From Cyanodermella asteris (Eukaryota > Ascomycota > Lecanoromycetes > Ostropales > Stictidaceae), in NCBI GenBank assembly GCA_900618795.1, contig UYJD01000006.1, forward strand, positions 664,785-728,784: a DNA stretch of 64,000 bases. The letters run 5' to 3'. Position numbers and translations under genes: made by a program. Under the pieces are notes generated by a model. The model was not told the origin of the DNA, ran no database searches, and saw nothing but the letters and a program-made list of their open reading frames with translations. Each line of letters begins with the position of its first letter. The stretch's first letter is position 1. Below are positions 1 through 11,734 of the stretch, in pieces.

Positions 1-939
<939 letters not shown>

Positions 940-2295
940 GCCAAGGCTTGCGACCTGTCCATGTTTGCACATTGGCGACGCGGTTGGCAAGTTCGGCGAG
1001 ACCGCTTTGCTGTGACGAATGGACGACCAACGACCGAACAACAAATTTGCATTTTCTGTTTTTTTTTCAGCATTTCCCTTTACGGTCTTCACGAGCTGGA
1101 CCGGCTGGACGACTACTTCGGGACGATGAAAAGGACACGAGCTACGACTATATCACAACAAGACTATAGACTGCGCTGGCTTTTGTCATATACACCACGG
1201 GTGTCAGGCACGCCTTCGATCTGTTTCTCACGAGTGTGAGATGACCTATGGATTGAATTTGACGACACGAGACGGCAGAAATTCTCGACTTGTGCTTGAT
1301 ACCCCCGGACATTGTCGTCCCAATAAAAGATAGAGGTTCGAATCGGTTTACAGGGATAAAGGGCTATCGCGATGGTAGTCTGGCCACGTTCGGCTCGATA
1401 CGACTGTTGCTTGCGGGCTAGACTTTGGGAATTTATGGTGTTTGGTGAGGGTCTGGGAATAATGGAGCAGCCGGTACCGTCTCTCACAAGGGACAAAAAG
1501 ACATGCTCACATGGTGCATACTTGACGCGACTTGGTGAGCGTTCACTCGTCTTCTTGCGATGAGCATTCATCAAATGGAGCTTCACAGACAAGACAAGAC
1601 GGTCTACAAGACAGAGATTGTCTAGCTGGAAGCCGCTTTGGGCGATAGAGCCGAGACCAAACACTGATAGCCAACAATGAATCATCAGATGAACAAAAAG
1701 GATGAAATTTGGTCAACTAATTGCACATAATTACAGCCAATTAGCACGCAATATGAGCCTAAGACAAGCTGGAGGTGGTGGCCGTCTCGGGAGATGAGCA
1801 TACTTACACACGCATAACGCCATTAGCCGTAGCCAGCCGACGTCCAGTAATGGCTCGCCCACGCTGGTTGAGTGTCGTGTGCTAGCGTACCTCTCGTACC
1901 TTCGTTCCTGTTCCTTGTTCGGCAGAAGTTTGGTGGAGGACGATCCTGCTGACAACCGTTGAACGGGTGCATCCGCCTTCCCGAAGGAGTATCGTCGCAT
2001 GCACCTTATCGCTGAAGTTCCCTAAAGCTACCAGAGTTAACCTCAAGCTACCCCCGTTCCAAGCTCCCCAATCCGGTATATCGAAGGGGAAATCCCTCGT
2101 TCGACCCGTACCCCTTACGAGCAAGGCAGGTCCCTCTCATGATGCCATTCAAAATGCGCCTTCTCCCACTTGCAGGTTCCTAATTTTTCTGCTTCGTGGG
2201 CGAGCGCAGCGCGTACTGACTACGATATTCCATAGCTATTATTGTAGCCGCCACGCCGCCAGTCTCTGCGGGGAGGGAGCATCACGTTGCCCAGC
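940..2295. other. Intergenic region, DED1 3' side to PNGase A-like gene
   Basis: No supportable gene. The first few hundred bases are presumably the DED1 3' UTR. The open frames on either strand (for example 1164-1685 minus) have no recognisable domains. A tRNA B-box-like string near 1331-1341 has no matching A box or cloverleaf. Confidence 0.6.
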
Positions 2296-4449
2296 ATGTT
2301 TTCAAGCAGTCTTCTTTGTGTATTGGCTGGTATCCTTAGTCTATCGCCTGCTGCTGCGCTGCCGGAGTCTGACCATGCGATCGTCGAACGCCAGGCTCAG
2401 CCGGCGCCGGGCCAGTTGAGGGACTTTGCGGTCTATCCCCCGGTGCTGGTGCCGGAGGGGACGAGCGATGCGAATGGCTGCATTTATACCAAGACGTTGT
2501 TGGAGTATACGTTTGGGAATAGCTACGGTGTTCCGTTCGTTGGTGAGTTCCCCTGTTTGCGTTTGTGTTGTTGCGTTTCGAATACAGAGAGAGCATGGAC
2601 TCGAGCTTGTGTAATCATGAATCAAGGCACGGGTAAACAGTTTGTACACTAACTGACAACGTTCGTGACTGCAGGAAACTATACTCCGCCACCATGTGAT
2701 TTCAATCGCGTGGTCATGAACCTGACCGTCACTTCGCGTGGCGTGCAATATGACCGTCTCGCACTCTTGTACCTGGGCGACGTCGAAATCTTCCGAACCT
2801 CCACCGCCGAGCCATCGAGCAACGGCATCATCTGGAACTACATGAAAGAGATGCAAATGTACAATGCTCTCTGGAAGCAGCCCCAAAAGATCATTTTCGA
2901 CCTCGGCAACATCGTCAACAATCAGTACACGGGTTCCTTCGAAACGACGCTGACGGCCACGTACTTCACCGTGCCCGATTCGCCGGCTACGGCGGATCAG
3001 ATCTTGCCGATCACGTCAAGGTCGTCCGGGGCGAACAAGGCGAGTGCCTTTTCGGTTCCGGGGGATACTGCTAGTGTGGCGTACACGCTTCCGAAGGACG
3101 TCACGAGGGCGGTGGTGGCGCTTTCGGCGAACGGGCAGAGTAACGAGGAGTTTTGGTATAGCAATGGGCCCACGTCCGAGATCCACACGTTTGACAGTAC
3201 CTCGGGCACGTTGATCGGTGGTGGAAGTTTCCGCGAGGTCCAGCTTTACATCGATGGCAAGTTGAGCGGTGTGAGCTGGCCGTATCCCGTCATCTTCACA
3301 GGTGGAATTGTGCCCGGTTTCTGGAGGCCCATTTTCGGTATCGAGGCGATCGACCTCGCGCAGCATGAGGTTGACATCACGCCATGGCTCGGATACCTGC
3401 TTGACGGTAAATCTCATACTTTCGAGATTAGAGTCGCCAGCGTCAACGACAATGGCAAGATTGCCACGTTGGCCAGCACACCCGGCTCGTACTGGGTGGT
3501 GACAGGTACAATCTTCTTGTACAGGGACCCGAGTGGCAGGGCAACCACCGGAACCGCGCCCACCATCAGCACGCCTTCAATCGATCTGAAGTTCTCGTCT
3601 TCGTACACCAAGGACACCAAAGGAAACAACAACACGCTCACATACTCCACGAACGCGACACGTTCCATCTCCATCAAAAGCCAGATCAAGACCGCCGGCG
3701 GTTCCGCGGTTCCCGTCTCCTGGACGCAAAAGCTGACCTACACGAGCCAAAACTACCTCACAAATTACGGCCTAGTCCAATTGACGATCCAAGGAACGTC
3801 AGGCACCGACGTCGCCAGCGGCGCCAAAAAGGACGCGTCCGATGGCTTCACGCACATCTACTCCTACCCTATCACCGTGAACTCATCCTACACCCCCCTT
3901 AGCGACGGCGGTGCCCAAGTCGCCGGATCCCTAACTAGAGGCAAACAGTTCCTGACCCTGGGTAACCCGATCTTACCCTCCGGCCTGCAAAACTTCAACA
4001 CGAGCGCCAAGTCGAACACGCCCACGATCCTCAGTCTCGCCGGCGCCGCCGGGTCTGTCCAACAACTCCTCCCCGCCGGCGCGGCATCCTACCTCACAGG
4101 TAAAAACCTCCAGGGAACCTACTACAACACGACCCAGGTTGCGTCTGCCGGGTATCAGTCCGCGCCCAGCGGTTCGTTCAGCTACGGGACAACGGAGCAG
4201 TGGCTTGATTTCCAGGGTGCCGGGTACGATGGAGAGGGCGTTGATGCGGAGTTGTACTCTCGGCACGTCAAGGCTGTGAATGTGACGGTCGTGGAGGATG
4301 AGACGCATTTCATTGGGAAGGATTATAGTGTGCCGGAGGGCCGGACTGCGGGCCCGGCTGATTTGACGCAGGTGCCGCTGGGCGCCGGTGGTGTCAGGCA
4401 GTTTTTGGGAAGGGGGCCGGGGCAGGGAAAGCCTAATGCCAGCAATTAG
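2296..4449 (+). CDS. Secreted PNGase A-like protein (peptide-N-glycosidase A domain)
   Basis: Two exons, 2296-2542 and 2675-4449, joined through a split Gly codon. The donor is GTGAGT, a CTAAC branch site lies near 2649, and the acceptor is TGCAG. Product is about 673 aa. The ATG at 2296 starts a hydrophobic signal peptide (MFSSSLLCVLAGILSLSPAA), so the protein should enter the secretory pathway. The mature part matches the fungal/plant peptide-N4-(N-acetyl-glucosaminyl)asparagine amidase A family: the N-terminal TLLEYTFGNSYG, then DRLALLYLGDVEIFRTSTAEP, the NEEFWYSN motif and GFWRPIFGIEAIDL. Plant and bacterial relatives release N-glycans from glycopeptides, including those with core fucose. 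Activity of this fungal member is inferred only. Several N-x-S/T sequons fit a secreted glycoprotein. The intron boundary is supported by restoration of the conserved reading frame. Confidence 0.85.
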
Positions 4450-5541
4450 TGGATGGCAGGGGTGTGATGAGCTGACCTCTTTAGGAGAAAATGTCAAGTC
4501 TTGCTGGTCGTGTGCTGGCCGAAGATGCTGACTTGCGTTGTGAAGTCGCAGCTGACCGTGAATCAATGAAGCCTGTAAGCCTTTGCCAGCAGTATCACTT
4601 ACTTTGCCGCATACATCGTCTCTTGTGTCCTTGTCAACTGTCTCCCAATCTTTCTCATTCACTTATCGTCGAAGTCTATTGTTGCCAGCACATCCGTTGG
4701 GACTTTTGATATCTGCCCCAATAAGTAGTCTCTCAGACTGGTGCGGGTGGCTTAGTGACCACCTTCACGACCGCCATCCCGTCGTGTCCACGGATTACGA
4801 CCGGGCAGCTAATCAAAGCGAAGGCGCCGTCTCCCACCCGGCCGCAGCCTCGATCACTTGTCAACGTACCATACGTCCCCCCTAAACCAAGTTTGTTGCT
4901 CTGGTCGCTCGGGTGGAGTCCAGGCCGCTGTTTGAGGCTCTGCCCACCTCATTACTCAGAGGCCAGGCCGGATCGGTCACTCTTTCACTTTTTGTCGTCC
5001 ACAAATAGCTCCTTGTGACGGGAGGAGAAGAATGGTTGAGTTTGCCGGATCCACGGTGGTTGATGAGTCACTTTTGGCTGCTGCCCTGCTACTCTGGTCG
5101 CTTGGATTGCGTCTGAAACGGCCGTCGTGGCGGCCACGACAGCGAACCCGCTTCCCAAGGTTTCAACGGATGTTGCGTTTGGTGGTTGGGAACGGGGAGT
5201 CACCCTTGGACAGTGAATGGATGCAAATTTGGAAACGGATGGGCAGTGAAGGTGTCTCCTGCTCATGCGAATGACTTGTCGGGCGGCGTATCTGTTCGTC
5301 CCGACCGTCACCTTGTGACTTCGAAATAATAATGTTGTCTCTTCTTGTTCTTCATTCAAGAAATCCGTGTATAAGATCCTGCTGGTCTGTGGTTCGCTCC
5401 TTGAGTATCTTCATTCGACTTGTCTCCGTATGATCGCTGAGCATTCCCCCTTACACGCACGCACGAATACGCCAACAGACGTTCGTGTCATCAAGTCATC
5501 GTCATTTGTCTTTGCAGCGAAAATTCAATTGAACCCTTACC
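4450..5541. other. Intergenic region
   Basis: About 1.1 kb with no supportable gene on either strand. Small open frames lack domains and consistent codon use. Confidence 0.6.
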
Positions 5542-6366
5542 ATGAGCTCCAATCAAGTCTCCAGCGAACCTGTCGATTGGGTCCCAGCGACATTCCGCGA
5601 CATCCCACCGGAACTGGTCAAAGCCACGGATGGTTATCCGCCCTACCGAGAAGCAATGACTCCGCAAGAGTGGTTCGAGGACCTGCAGATACTAAAGGCA
5701 ATCAAAGAAGCAATGACAAGGATGGCGGGACGCCGCGGTTGGCGAAACACCGAAAGTGAGCTGGAACAATGCATCAAAGTCGACCCGGCCTATATTTTCG
5801 ATCATCCCCAATCAGGAACGCAGTCAAATACCAATACCGTTCCCATGCTTTTCGACATCGGCAAGCTCCCACCGGAGCTCTGCTTCATGGTCATTAATGA
5901 GATAGTATTGGACGCTGTTCACGCCTGCAAGGCAGACCGCAGAGACATGGCCAATATGGTTGAGGGTAGGAGATTCGTGGGCCGCCCGAACCGCGGCCGG
6001 GTTCAAGATGAAAGGTGCCAGGGCTTGTCCATGCTGTACCGAGCAACAGGGGTCAACATCCAGTTTGCGTCAGAGATTCTCAACGGCATCCACCGCTTAT
6101 ACAATACGGACGAAAGGCCAGACGAGGACGCCAGTCCAAGCAGCATCGTAACGCACTACATTATGTGGGAAGACCTTCTTTGCCAAGTTCGTCATGGGAT
6201 TATCGATGCACACCACGAGGTCATCCTGAAGATGAGCGACGAGTCGGTGGATAAGCTGAGAAAGCCGATTCCAACTGGAGTTAGGGAGTTCATTCTGAGC
6301 TTGCGGCGTCCGACTGGAGAATGCAGCAAGGCTCAAGCTTGGGACCGAATTTTTGGCAAGTCATGA
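5542..6366 (+). CDS. Hypothetical protein with F-box-like motif
   Basis: Single-exon frame of 274 aa from an ATG in reasonable context (TACCATGAG) to TGA. The first ~95 residues are polar. At about residues 102-120 there is a short hydrophobic stretch, GKLPPELCFMVINEIVLDAV, that has the LPxEL...I..I pattern of fungal F-box-like segments. The rest is predicted helical and has no catalytic motif that I recognise. If it is an F-box protein it would recruit substrates to an SCF ubiquitin ligase, but many fungal proteins carry this pattern without proof of that role. Such lineage-specific proteins are common and often poorly conserved. The gene is flanked by more than 1 kb of empty sequence on both sides. 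Function is unknown. Confidence 0.6.
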   Translation: MSSNQVSSEPVDWVPATFRDIPPELVKATDGYPPYREAMTPQEWFEDLQILKAIKEAMTRMAGRRGWRNTESELEQCIKVDPAYIFDHPQSGTQSNTNTVPMLFDIGKLPPELCFMVINEIVLDAVHACKADRRDMANMVEGRRFVGRPNRGRVQDERCQGLSMLYRATGVNIQFASEILNGIHRLYNTDERPDEDASPSSIVTHYIMWEDLLCQVRHGIIDAHHEVILKMSDESVDKLRKPIPTGVREFILSLRRPTGECSKAQAWDRIFGKS

Positions 6367-7698
6367 TATTTTCGAAAATCGTGCTGCACGGTGCTGGTGG
6401 AGACCCATTCGATGACAGCTTCATGGTGATAAATCAATTTGGCGGACTCGAGACTAGCCATGGAGCCTGTGGAGCGTGATCCGTCGCCGGCTGCTGGAAG
6501 ACCATGGAAACTTGTGTGGTTGAGTTTGATAGGGGCAAGCTGTGGCTCTGCGGGAAAGCATGGCACTGGATACAAAGCCTTAGCACTGCATAGTAACCCA
6601 ACATTGATGATCTGTCATGGACGGATAGTATACATTGCATTGAAAAATATCAAAAACATTTGAAACTTTGGCTCAAATCACCTACTGTTGCATGTGTGAG
6701 GATCATCTTTGTTCCTCCATCAAGATTCTGCATGCAGTACGCTTTGAATTTGCTGTCAGAAGGCGCGGATGCTCGAAAATATGGATATGCAAGTCAGCGC
6801 GCCGGAAACGAATCGTCGTATTCTCGATGCATCAGCCAATGCTGGAGGAATTACCCATGCAGTAGCGACTCTGACAGACCTGAAATTGTCCTTCATGCTC
6901 TGTTTCGATTAGCCGTCGTGTTGCTGTACAATATCGTTGAAATCGAAAGCGATATCCAAAACAGCATCGGCACAGTTGCCTTGGACAACTGCTCGACTTA
7001 GTGCAAACGGACTCCTGGACGAGGCAGCCGCCAAATTTCTTGACTTCTTTAGAGCGAGGTCTTTTAGGTAGCACCGTAGTGCAAGAACACATGTCAGGAC
7101 AAACGTTGGTGAAACCACCGAACACCAGTATCACGTAAATTTTGCATTTCAGTTTGGGTCATGGAGCGCAGATGGTTGACGCCGTCGTCACTGGGCGAAC
7201 ACAAAGGAACCGGATGCATTGACTGCCTGTCTCCCTGTAAGAGACATTTCATCAAACAAACTACACGTCGTGCAGACAAGAGCAGAATGGCATTGGTCTT
7301 TTGAAATTGACACGACCAACCACAGTCGCTTGTTGAAAGAATGCACGGACTTAGCGGGCGAGCTTTTTAGTGGAGGCTGAGGCTGGAAAAAAAGGTGGCT
7401 CGAGCTCTTATCGCTGTGGCTCAGAAGCTATCAAACTCAATCCGAGCAAATAAATTTTGTGTGGGCGATGTCGCTCTTGTGATTCATCCTTGAACTCAAC
7501 TCATCCCAACCATCCCAACCTCTCTACTTTCGTCTGAAACCGCCTTAGGATTCAGACCAACCTGTATACAAGACTCAATTGAAGCTTCGAGTCTTGCTTC
7601 CCCCTTTTCAAAGCACCCGTCCCACCCTTTTTTGAGTGGTATCCTCTCCACACTCCCCCAAACTCAATTTTCTTCTCCGACAAAACAACCACCTAAAC
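6367..7698. other. Intergenic region with presumed ARG1 promoter and leader
   Basis: No supportable gene. The part next to ARG1 (about 7490-7698) is rich in C and T, as fungal leaders often are. I looked for a TGACTCA (Gcn4/CpcA) element upstream of the start and did not see one. Confidence 0.5.
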
Positions 7699-9005
7699 AT
7701 GGCGAAAGGTCGCGTGTGTCTCGCCTACTCGGGCGGTCTCGACACCTCCTGCATCCTCGCCTGGCTGCTCGAGCAAGGCTACGAAGTCGTCGCCTTCATC
7801 GCCAACGTCGGCCAAGAAGAAGACTGGAAGGCCGTCGAGGCCAAAGCGCTCAAAATCGGCGCCAAGAAGATGATCATCGACGACCTGCGCAAGGAATTCG
7901 TCGACGAGCTCTGCTTTCGCGCGGTGCAGTGCAACGCCGTCTACGAGGGCCGCTACCTGCTCGGCACGTCCCTCGCGCGGCCGGTCATCGCGCGCGCCCA
8001 GATGCGTGCTGCCCAGCAGGAGGGCTGCGACTTTGTCAGTCACGGGTGCACGGGAAAAGGTAACGATCAGGTCAGGTTCGAGCTGGCGTTTTATGCTATT
8101 CAGCCGAGCATCAAGGTCATTGCGCCGTGGAGGGACCCGGCTTTCTTTGAGCGGTTCAAGGGCCGGAACGATCTGATCGATTATGCTCAGAGCGCAGGTA
8201 TCCCGGTTACGAGCACCAAGGCGAAGCCGTGGAGCATGGATGCCAACCTGGCTCACGTCAGCTACGAAGCGGGTATCCTCGAGGACCCGAACACCACGCC
8301 GCCGGACGACATGTGGTTGATGACCCAGGACCCGCAAAAGGCGCCGGAGAAGCCCGAGGACATTACCATTGAGTTCGAGAAGGGCCTGCCCACCAAGGTC
8401 ATCACCGCCGACAAGACGTACACCGAGTCCGTTGAGCTGTTCGAGGCTCTCAACAAGCTCGGCTACAACCACGGTATTGGCCGCATCGACATTGTTGAGA
8501 ACCGTTTCATCGGTCTCAAGTCCCGTGGCTGCTACGACTCCCCGGCCATGACCATCCTGCGTCTCGCCCACTTGGATCTCGAGGGTCTCGTCCTGGACGC
8601 CCAGGTCCGATCTCTGCGTGATCAGTTTGTCACGCACAAGTGGAGTGAGCTGCTGTACAACGGCATGTACTTCTCTGCCGAGCGCGAGTTTGTCGAGAAC
8701 AGCTTGCTTTTCGCTCAGCGCAGGGTCAACGGCGAGGTACGTCCGCGAGACTGATACTGAATCATCTAGGACTCGTGCTAATTTCTCCATCATAGGTCCG
8801 CCTCAGGCTCTACAAGGGCAACCCATACGTCCTCGGCCGATCCAGCAAGACCGAGAAGTTGTACAGCGAAGAGGAAGCCAGCATGGACAGCCTCGACAAC
8901 TTCTCGCCCGTCGACACCACCGGCTTCATCGGCATCCAGAGCATCCGCCTCAAGAAGTACGGTCTGCAAAAGGCCGAGGAAGGCGAGAACCTGAGCCGCG
9001 CATAG
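7699..9005 (+). CDS. ARG1: Argininosuccinate synthase
   Basis: Two exons, 7699-8736 and 8796-9005, giving 415 aa, the normal length for the family. The donor is GTACGT, the acceptor is CATAG and the intron falls between codons. The enzyme joins citrulline and aspartate with ATP to make argininosuccinate, the penultimate step of arginine synthesis, in the cytosol. The protein starts MAKGRVCLAYSGGLDTSCIL, which carries the SGGLDTS ATP-pyrophosphatase P-loop. Further on are the family blocks YLLGTSLARPVIA, SHGCTGKGNDQVRFEL, and AKPWSMDANLAHVSYE for substrate binding. The start codon at 7699 gives the canonical N-terminus; an in-frame alternative start codon upstream (GTG, 7636) is not needed. 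A different AG about 26 nt upstream of the chosen acceptor would make too short an intron and lose the conserved VRLRLYKGN. High certainty. Confidence 0.97.
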
Positions 9006-9515
9006 GAGCACAAGGAGCACAACAGGGAATCAGATGTCGCTATGATGAGGACGGTGCTTGACAGATGGGCGCTGTCCCCGGCATTTGATGAGATGCTTCA
9101 GTTCGAAGAGTATGAGTCAAGGAGACGGAGCACCACGCCATGAGCTATCTGAGGGCCATCACTTGAGACCCGACCGCTCATGGTTCGCTGTACTAGACTT
9201 CGTAGACTTATCTAGGCACGAGTCTACCCACCACTTGGAAGTGATAACAAATCAATAAATGGCGTTGCAATTCACGGGACTTTCCCTGACCTGGGTGCAG
9301 ATGCCATCACTTTGTACGGATTGCGTACAGCTCTAGTGCTGCGTATTATCGCGACCAGGGCCGAACCTGATGCCTCTGGCTGTGGACTTGTAGCTTGCGC
9401 GGGAGCGCCACCAGATGGGTTTGATCTACAGCAACGGGATGCAAGGGAACGCTATTCAGGCACGCATGAAGGTCCGTGTGAAGTGAACAGGAAACAGAAT
9501 GCAATTGAGTACAGC
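9006..9515. other. Intergenic region between convergent ARG1 and cypB
   Basis: About 510 bases between two converging 3' ends, presumably 3' UTRs. I see no gene. A 314-aa plus-strand frame over 9312-10256 is the antisense shadow of the cyclophilin gene. Confidence 0.6.
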
Positions 9516-10669
9516 TCAGACAGGGAAGCGTCCAGGCTTGGGTCTGTTCGATCTCCTCAAATGAATGAACCCAGCAATCGCACCAAGAATAACGACAATG
9601 ATCAAAAGCCTCTGAACCGGGCTTCCAGTCATCGATGTCGAGCTCAGCGCACCCGCCGCAGCAGCCTTGGCGTTTTGAATCTCAGACTTGACAGGCTCGT
9701 CAGTAGGGGTAGCAGCAGCAACAGGCGTTATCGGGGTTGGTGTTTCGGTGGAAGCAAGTTTGGCGTCTGCCCATTCAAATTCTGGGAGACTATCGTCCAC
9801 GGGCTCGGCATGGCCTCCGATTCCTTTTTAAAAAGCCAAAGTATCAGCGAGCGCGCCTTTGGATTTATTTTCGTTCCGTGTTTTCGTGGGGCGCTCACCC
9901 TGGGGGGTTGGAGTGGCGTCCCACTACAGCTCCACGTGAATACCTTGTTCTTTCTCGTCCGGCGTGAGCTCGAGCTCGCCCGACTTGGAGATCTTCACGG
10001 TCTTGACGGGCTTGTTGCCGCCGCTGGTCGGGGTCTTCTCGATCTTCTCGACGACGTCGTAGCCCTCGATGACCTCGCCGAAAACGACGTGCTTGCCGTC
10101 GAGCCACCCGGTGACGACAGTGGTGATGAAGAACTACCATATGGGTCAGTCGTTGACGGTATATACCTTCTCAATGGTTCCCTACCTGAGAGCCATTGGT
10201 GTCCTTGCCAGAGTTGGCCATGGACAGGAGACCCTTCTTGCTGTGCTTCAACTTGAAGTTCTCGTCGGGGAACTTGGCGCCGTAAATGGACTTTCCGCCA
10301 GTGCCATCGTGGTTGGTGAAGTCACCTCCCTGGATCATGAACTGGGGAATCACTCGGTGAAAAGTTGCGCCCTCGTATCCGAAGCCCTTCTCGCCGGTAG
10401 CAAGGGCACGGAAGTTCTCTGCGGTCTTGGGGGTGGTGCCGCCGTAGAGACCCATGACGACTCGGCCGAGGTTCTCGCCATCCTGCTCAATGTCGAAGTA
10501 GACCTGGAAGTGTCAGCCACGAGAGCATTGCAGGGCGCGGAATATACGTTCGACGTACCTTGTGGGTGATCTTGGGTCCTCGTGCCGCAGAGACGGTCTG
10601 GGACATGAACAGGAAGACGAAGGTGAGAATAGTGAGCGCCGAAATGACGAGTCGCTGAAGGGTAGCCAT
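9516..10669 (-). CDS. cypB: ER peptidyl-prolyl isomerase (cyclophilin B) with two possible C-termini
   Basis: Exons run 10669-10559, 10503-10186 and 10133 onward. The start gives a signal peptide ([20 protein letters not shown]), then a complete cyclophilin domain with [33 protein letters not shown] and [12 protein letters not shown], including the catalytic Arg and the FFITT/W drug-binding region. Reading straight through exon 3 stops at 9924 with the tail GIHVEL, resembling the HDEL ER-retrieval signal (212 aa). Alternatively GTATTC at 9943 can be spliced to the AG at 9825-9824. That joins in frame to 9823-9516 and gives about 308 aa, ending in a Ser/Thr/Ala-rich linker and one membrane span ([17 protein letters not shown]). 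Cyclophilin B isomerises prolines in folding secretory proteins. The donor is weaker than the other donors here, so the splice choice is inferred; the cyclophilin identity is certain. Confidence 0.92.
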
Positions 10670-10906
10670 CTTGATTGTCTTCGTGTGAGGAAGTTTGGTT
10701 GGCTTGGAGCTGGGAAGACAACTGGCAAAAGCACAGCGCTACCCTGAGATCGGGAACGTCCCTGAAAACCAGCGGGGACGCATTAACTCGCCTACTGGCC
10801 AGCATTTCTGCTCTCCCTTGCCGATCTTCAATTCCGAGCATCACGGCTTCGCAAGATACTTGAGGCAAGATTGATAGATTCCTCGAGCTTGTCGGTCGCG
10901 CTCAAA
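10670..10906. promoter_or_regulatory. Shared divergent promoter, cypB / SWS2
   Basis: Only 237 bases separate the start codons of cypB (minus) and the uS13m gene (plus), so both must be driven from this interval. No specific element is identified. Confidence 0.55.
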
Positions 10907-11365
10907 ATGGCGGTACGTGAAGCTGATGTAGGATGTAAGAAATTCTGCTAACGATTCTAGATCATCATCTTCGACAAGACCTTCCAGCCCAACCAGCGCG
11001 TCATAGTACGAACTTCCTCGAAATAGTTCAATGCTTCTTGCTAACAAGACCAGCGCGCTCTCCAAGCCTTTTATGGAATCGGATCAAACGTCGCCGCTAG
11101 GATCATGGCCAAACACTTCATCCACCCTGGCGCAGAAGTTCGCCAGTTGAACCAACAAGTCATCTTCAACCTCAACGCCGAGCTCCAAGGCATGAAGATC
11201 GAAAACGAATTGAGGCGTCAGATCCGTGAAAACCTCATGACACTACGAGACATCAAGAGCTACAGGGGTATGCGTCACGTTATGGGCTTGCCTGTGCGTG
11301 GACAGCGCACGAGGACGCAGACGACCACTGCGACGAAGCTGAACAGGGTAGAGAGGAAACAATAG
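10907..11365 (+). CDS. SWS2: Mitochondrial small-subunit ribosomal protein uS13m
   Basis: Three exons: 10907-10912 (only Met-Ala), 10961-11005 and 11054-11365, giving about 120 aa. The donors are GTACGT and GTACGA; the acceptors are TCTAG and ACCAG. The spliced N-terminus [14 protein letters not shown] continues into [10 protein letters not shown], the S13 helix-two-turn-helix start, then [30 protein letters not shown], the conserved basic S13 block that contacts rRNA and the P-site tRNA. (The quoted block spans two adjoining motifs.) It belongs to the mitochondrial ribosome head. No clear presequence is visible; yeast Sws2 is similarly compact. The very short first exon is an unusual but well-supported arrangement, because no other ATG gives the conserved N-terminus. 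Confidence 0.9.
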
Positions 11366-11734
11366 AAGGAACATGTGTTCACTGCATTGGCAAGGCGTTT
11401 GGATTGTTTGTACATATGCTTTGGGGGTGATGTGGTATAGATGGAGGAGGTACAGACGCGAGCGATTGTACGATACCCAGCGGAATTGTTGGCGAAGGTT
11501 GAGAATGGGGCACGAAACCTGTTCAGCCTATAACGCATTCCATTTGTCGACCAGAATTGACCGATATTGAAAGCAAAAATCGCCTACTTGCAACGAGCGT
11601 CTTCGAAAGCTTGAGTCGCCATTCTTTATTTCCTGAATCTGCTCGAGCCATTTGGTTTCGCCTGTCAAGCTCCGCATGACCCGAATCTACTTCAGTATCA
11701 ACTAAGAAGATACCAGACCTGCAGCGACATTGTC
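11366..11734. other. Intergenic region between convergent SWS2 and MND1
   Basis: About 370 bases between two converging genes, presumably 3' UTR sequence. No gene seen. Confidence 0.6.

Noticed and set aside
1320-1345. tRNA B-box-like GGTTCGAATC
   Set aside because: No A box at the right distance and no acceptor-stem pairing on either strand.
7693-8793. 366-residue minus-strand frame opposite argininosuccinate synthase
   Set aside because: Its Val/Leu/Asp-rich composition mirrors the sense codons; no independent start context or domain; crosses the real intron.
9312-10256. 314-residue plus-strand frame over the cyclophilin gene
   Set aside because: Runs antisense through conserved exons and introns of cypB.
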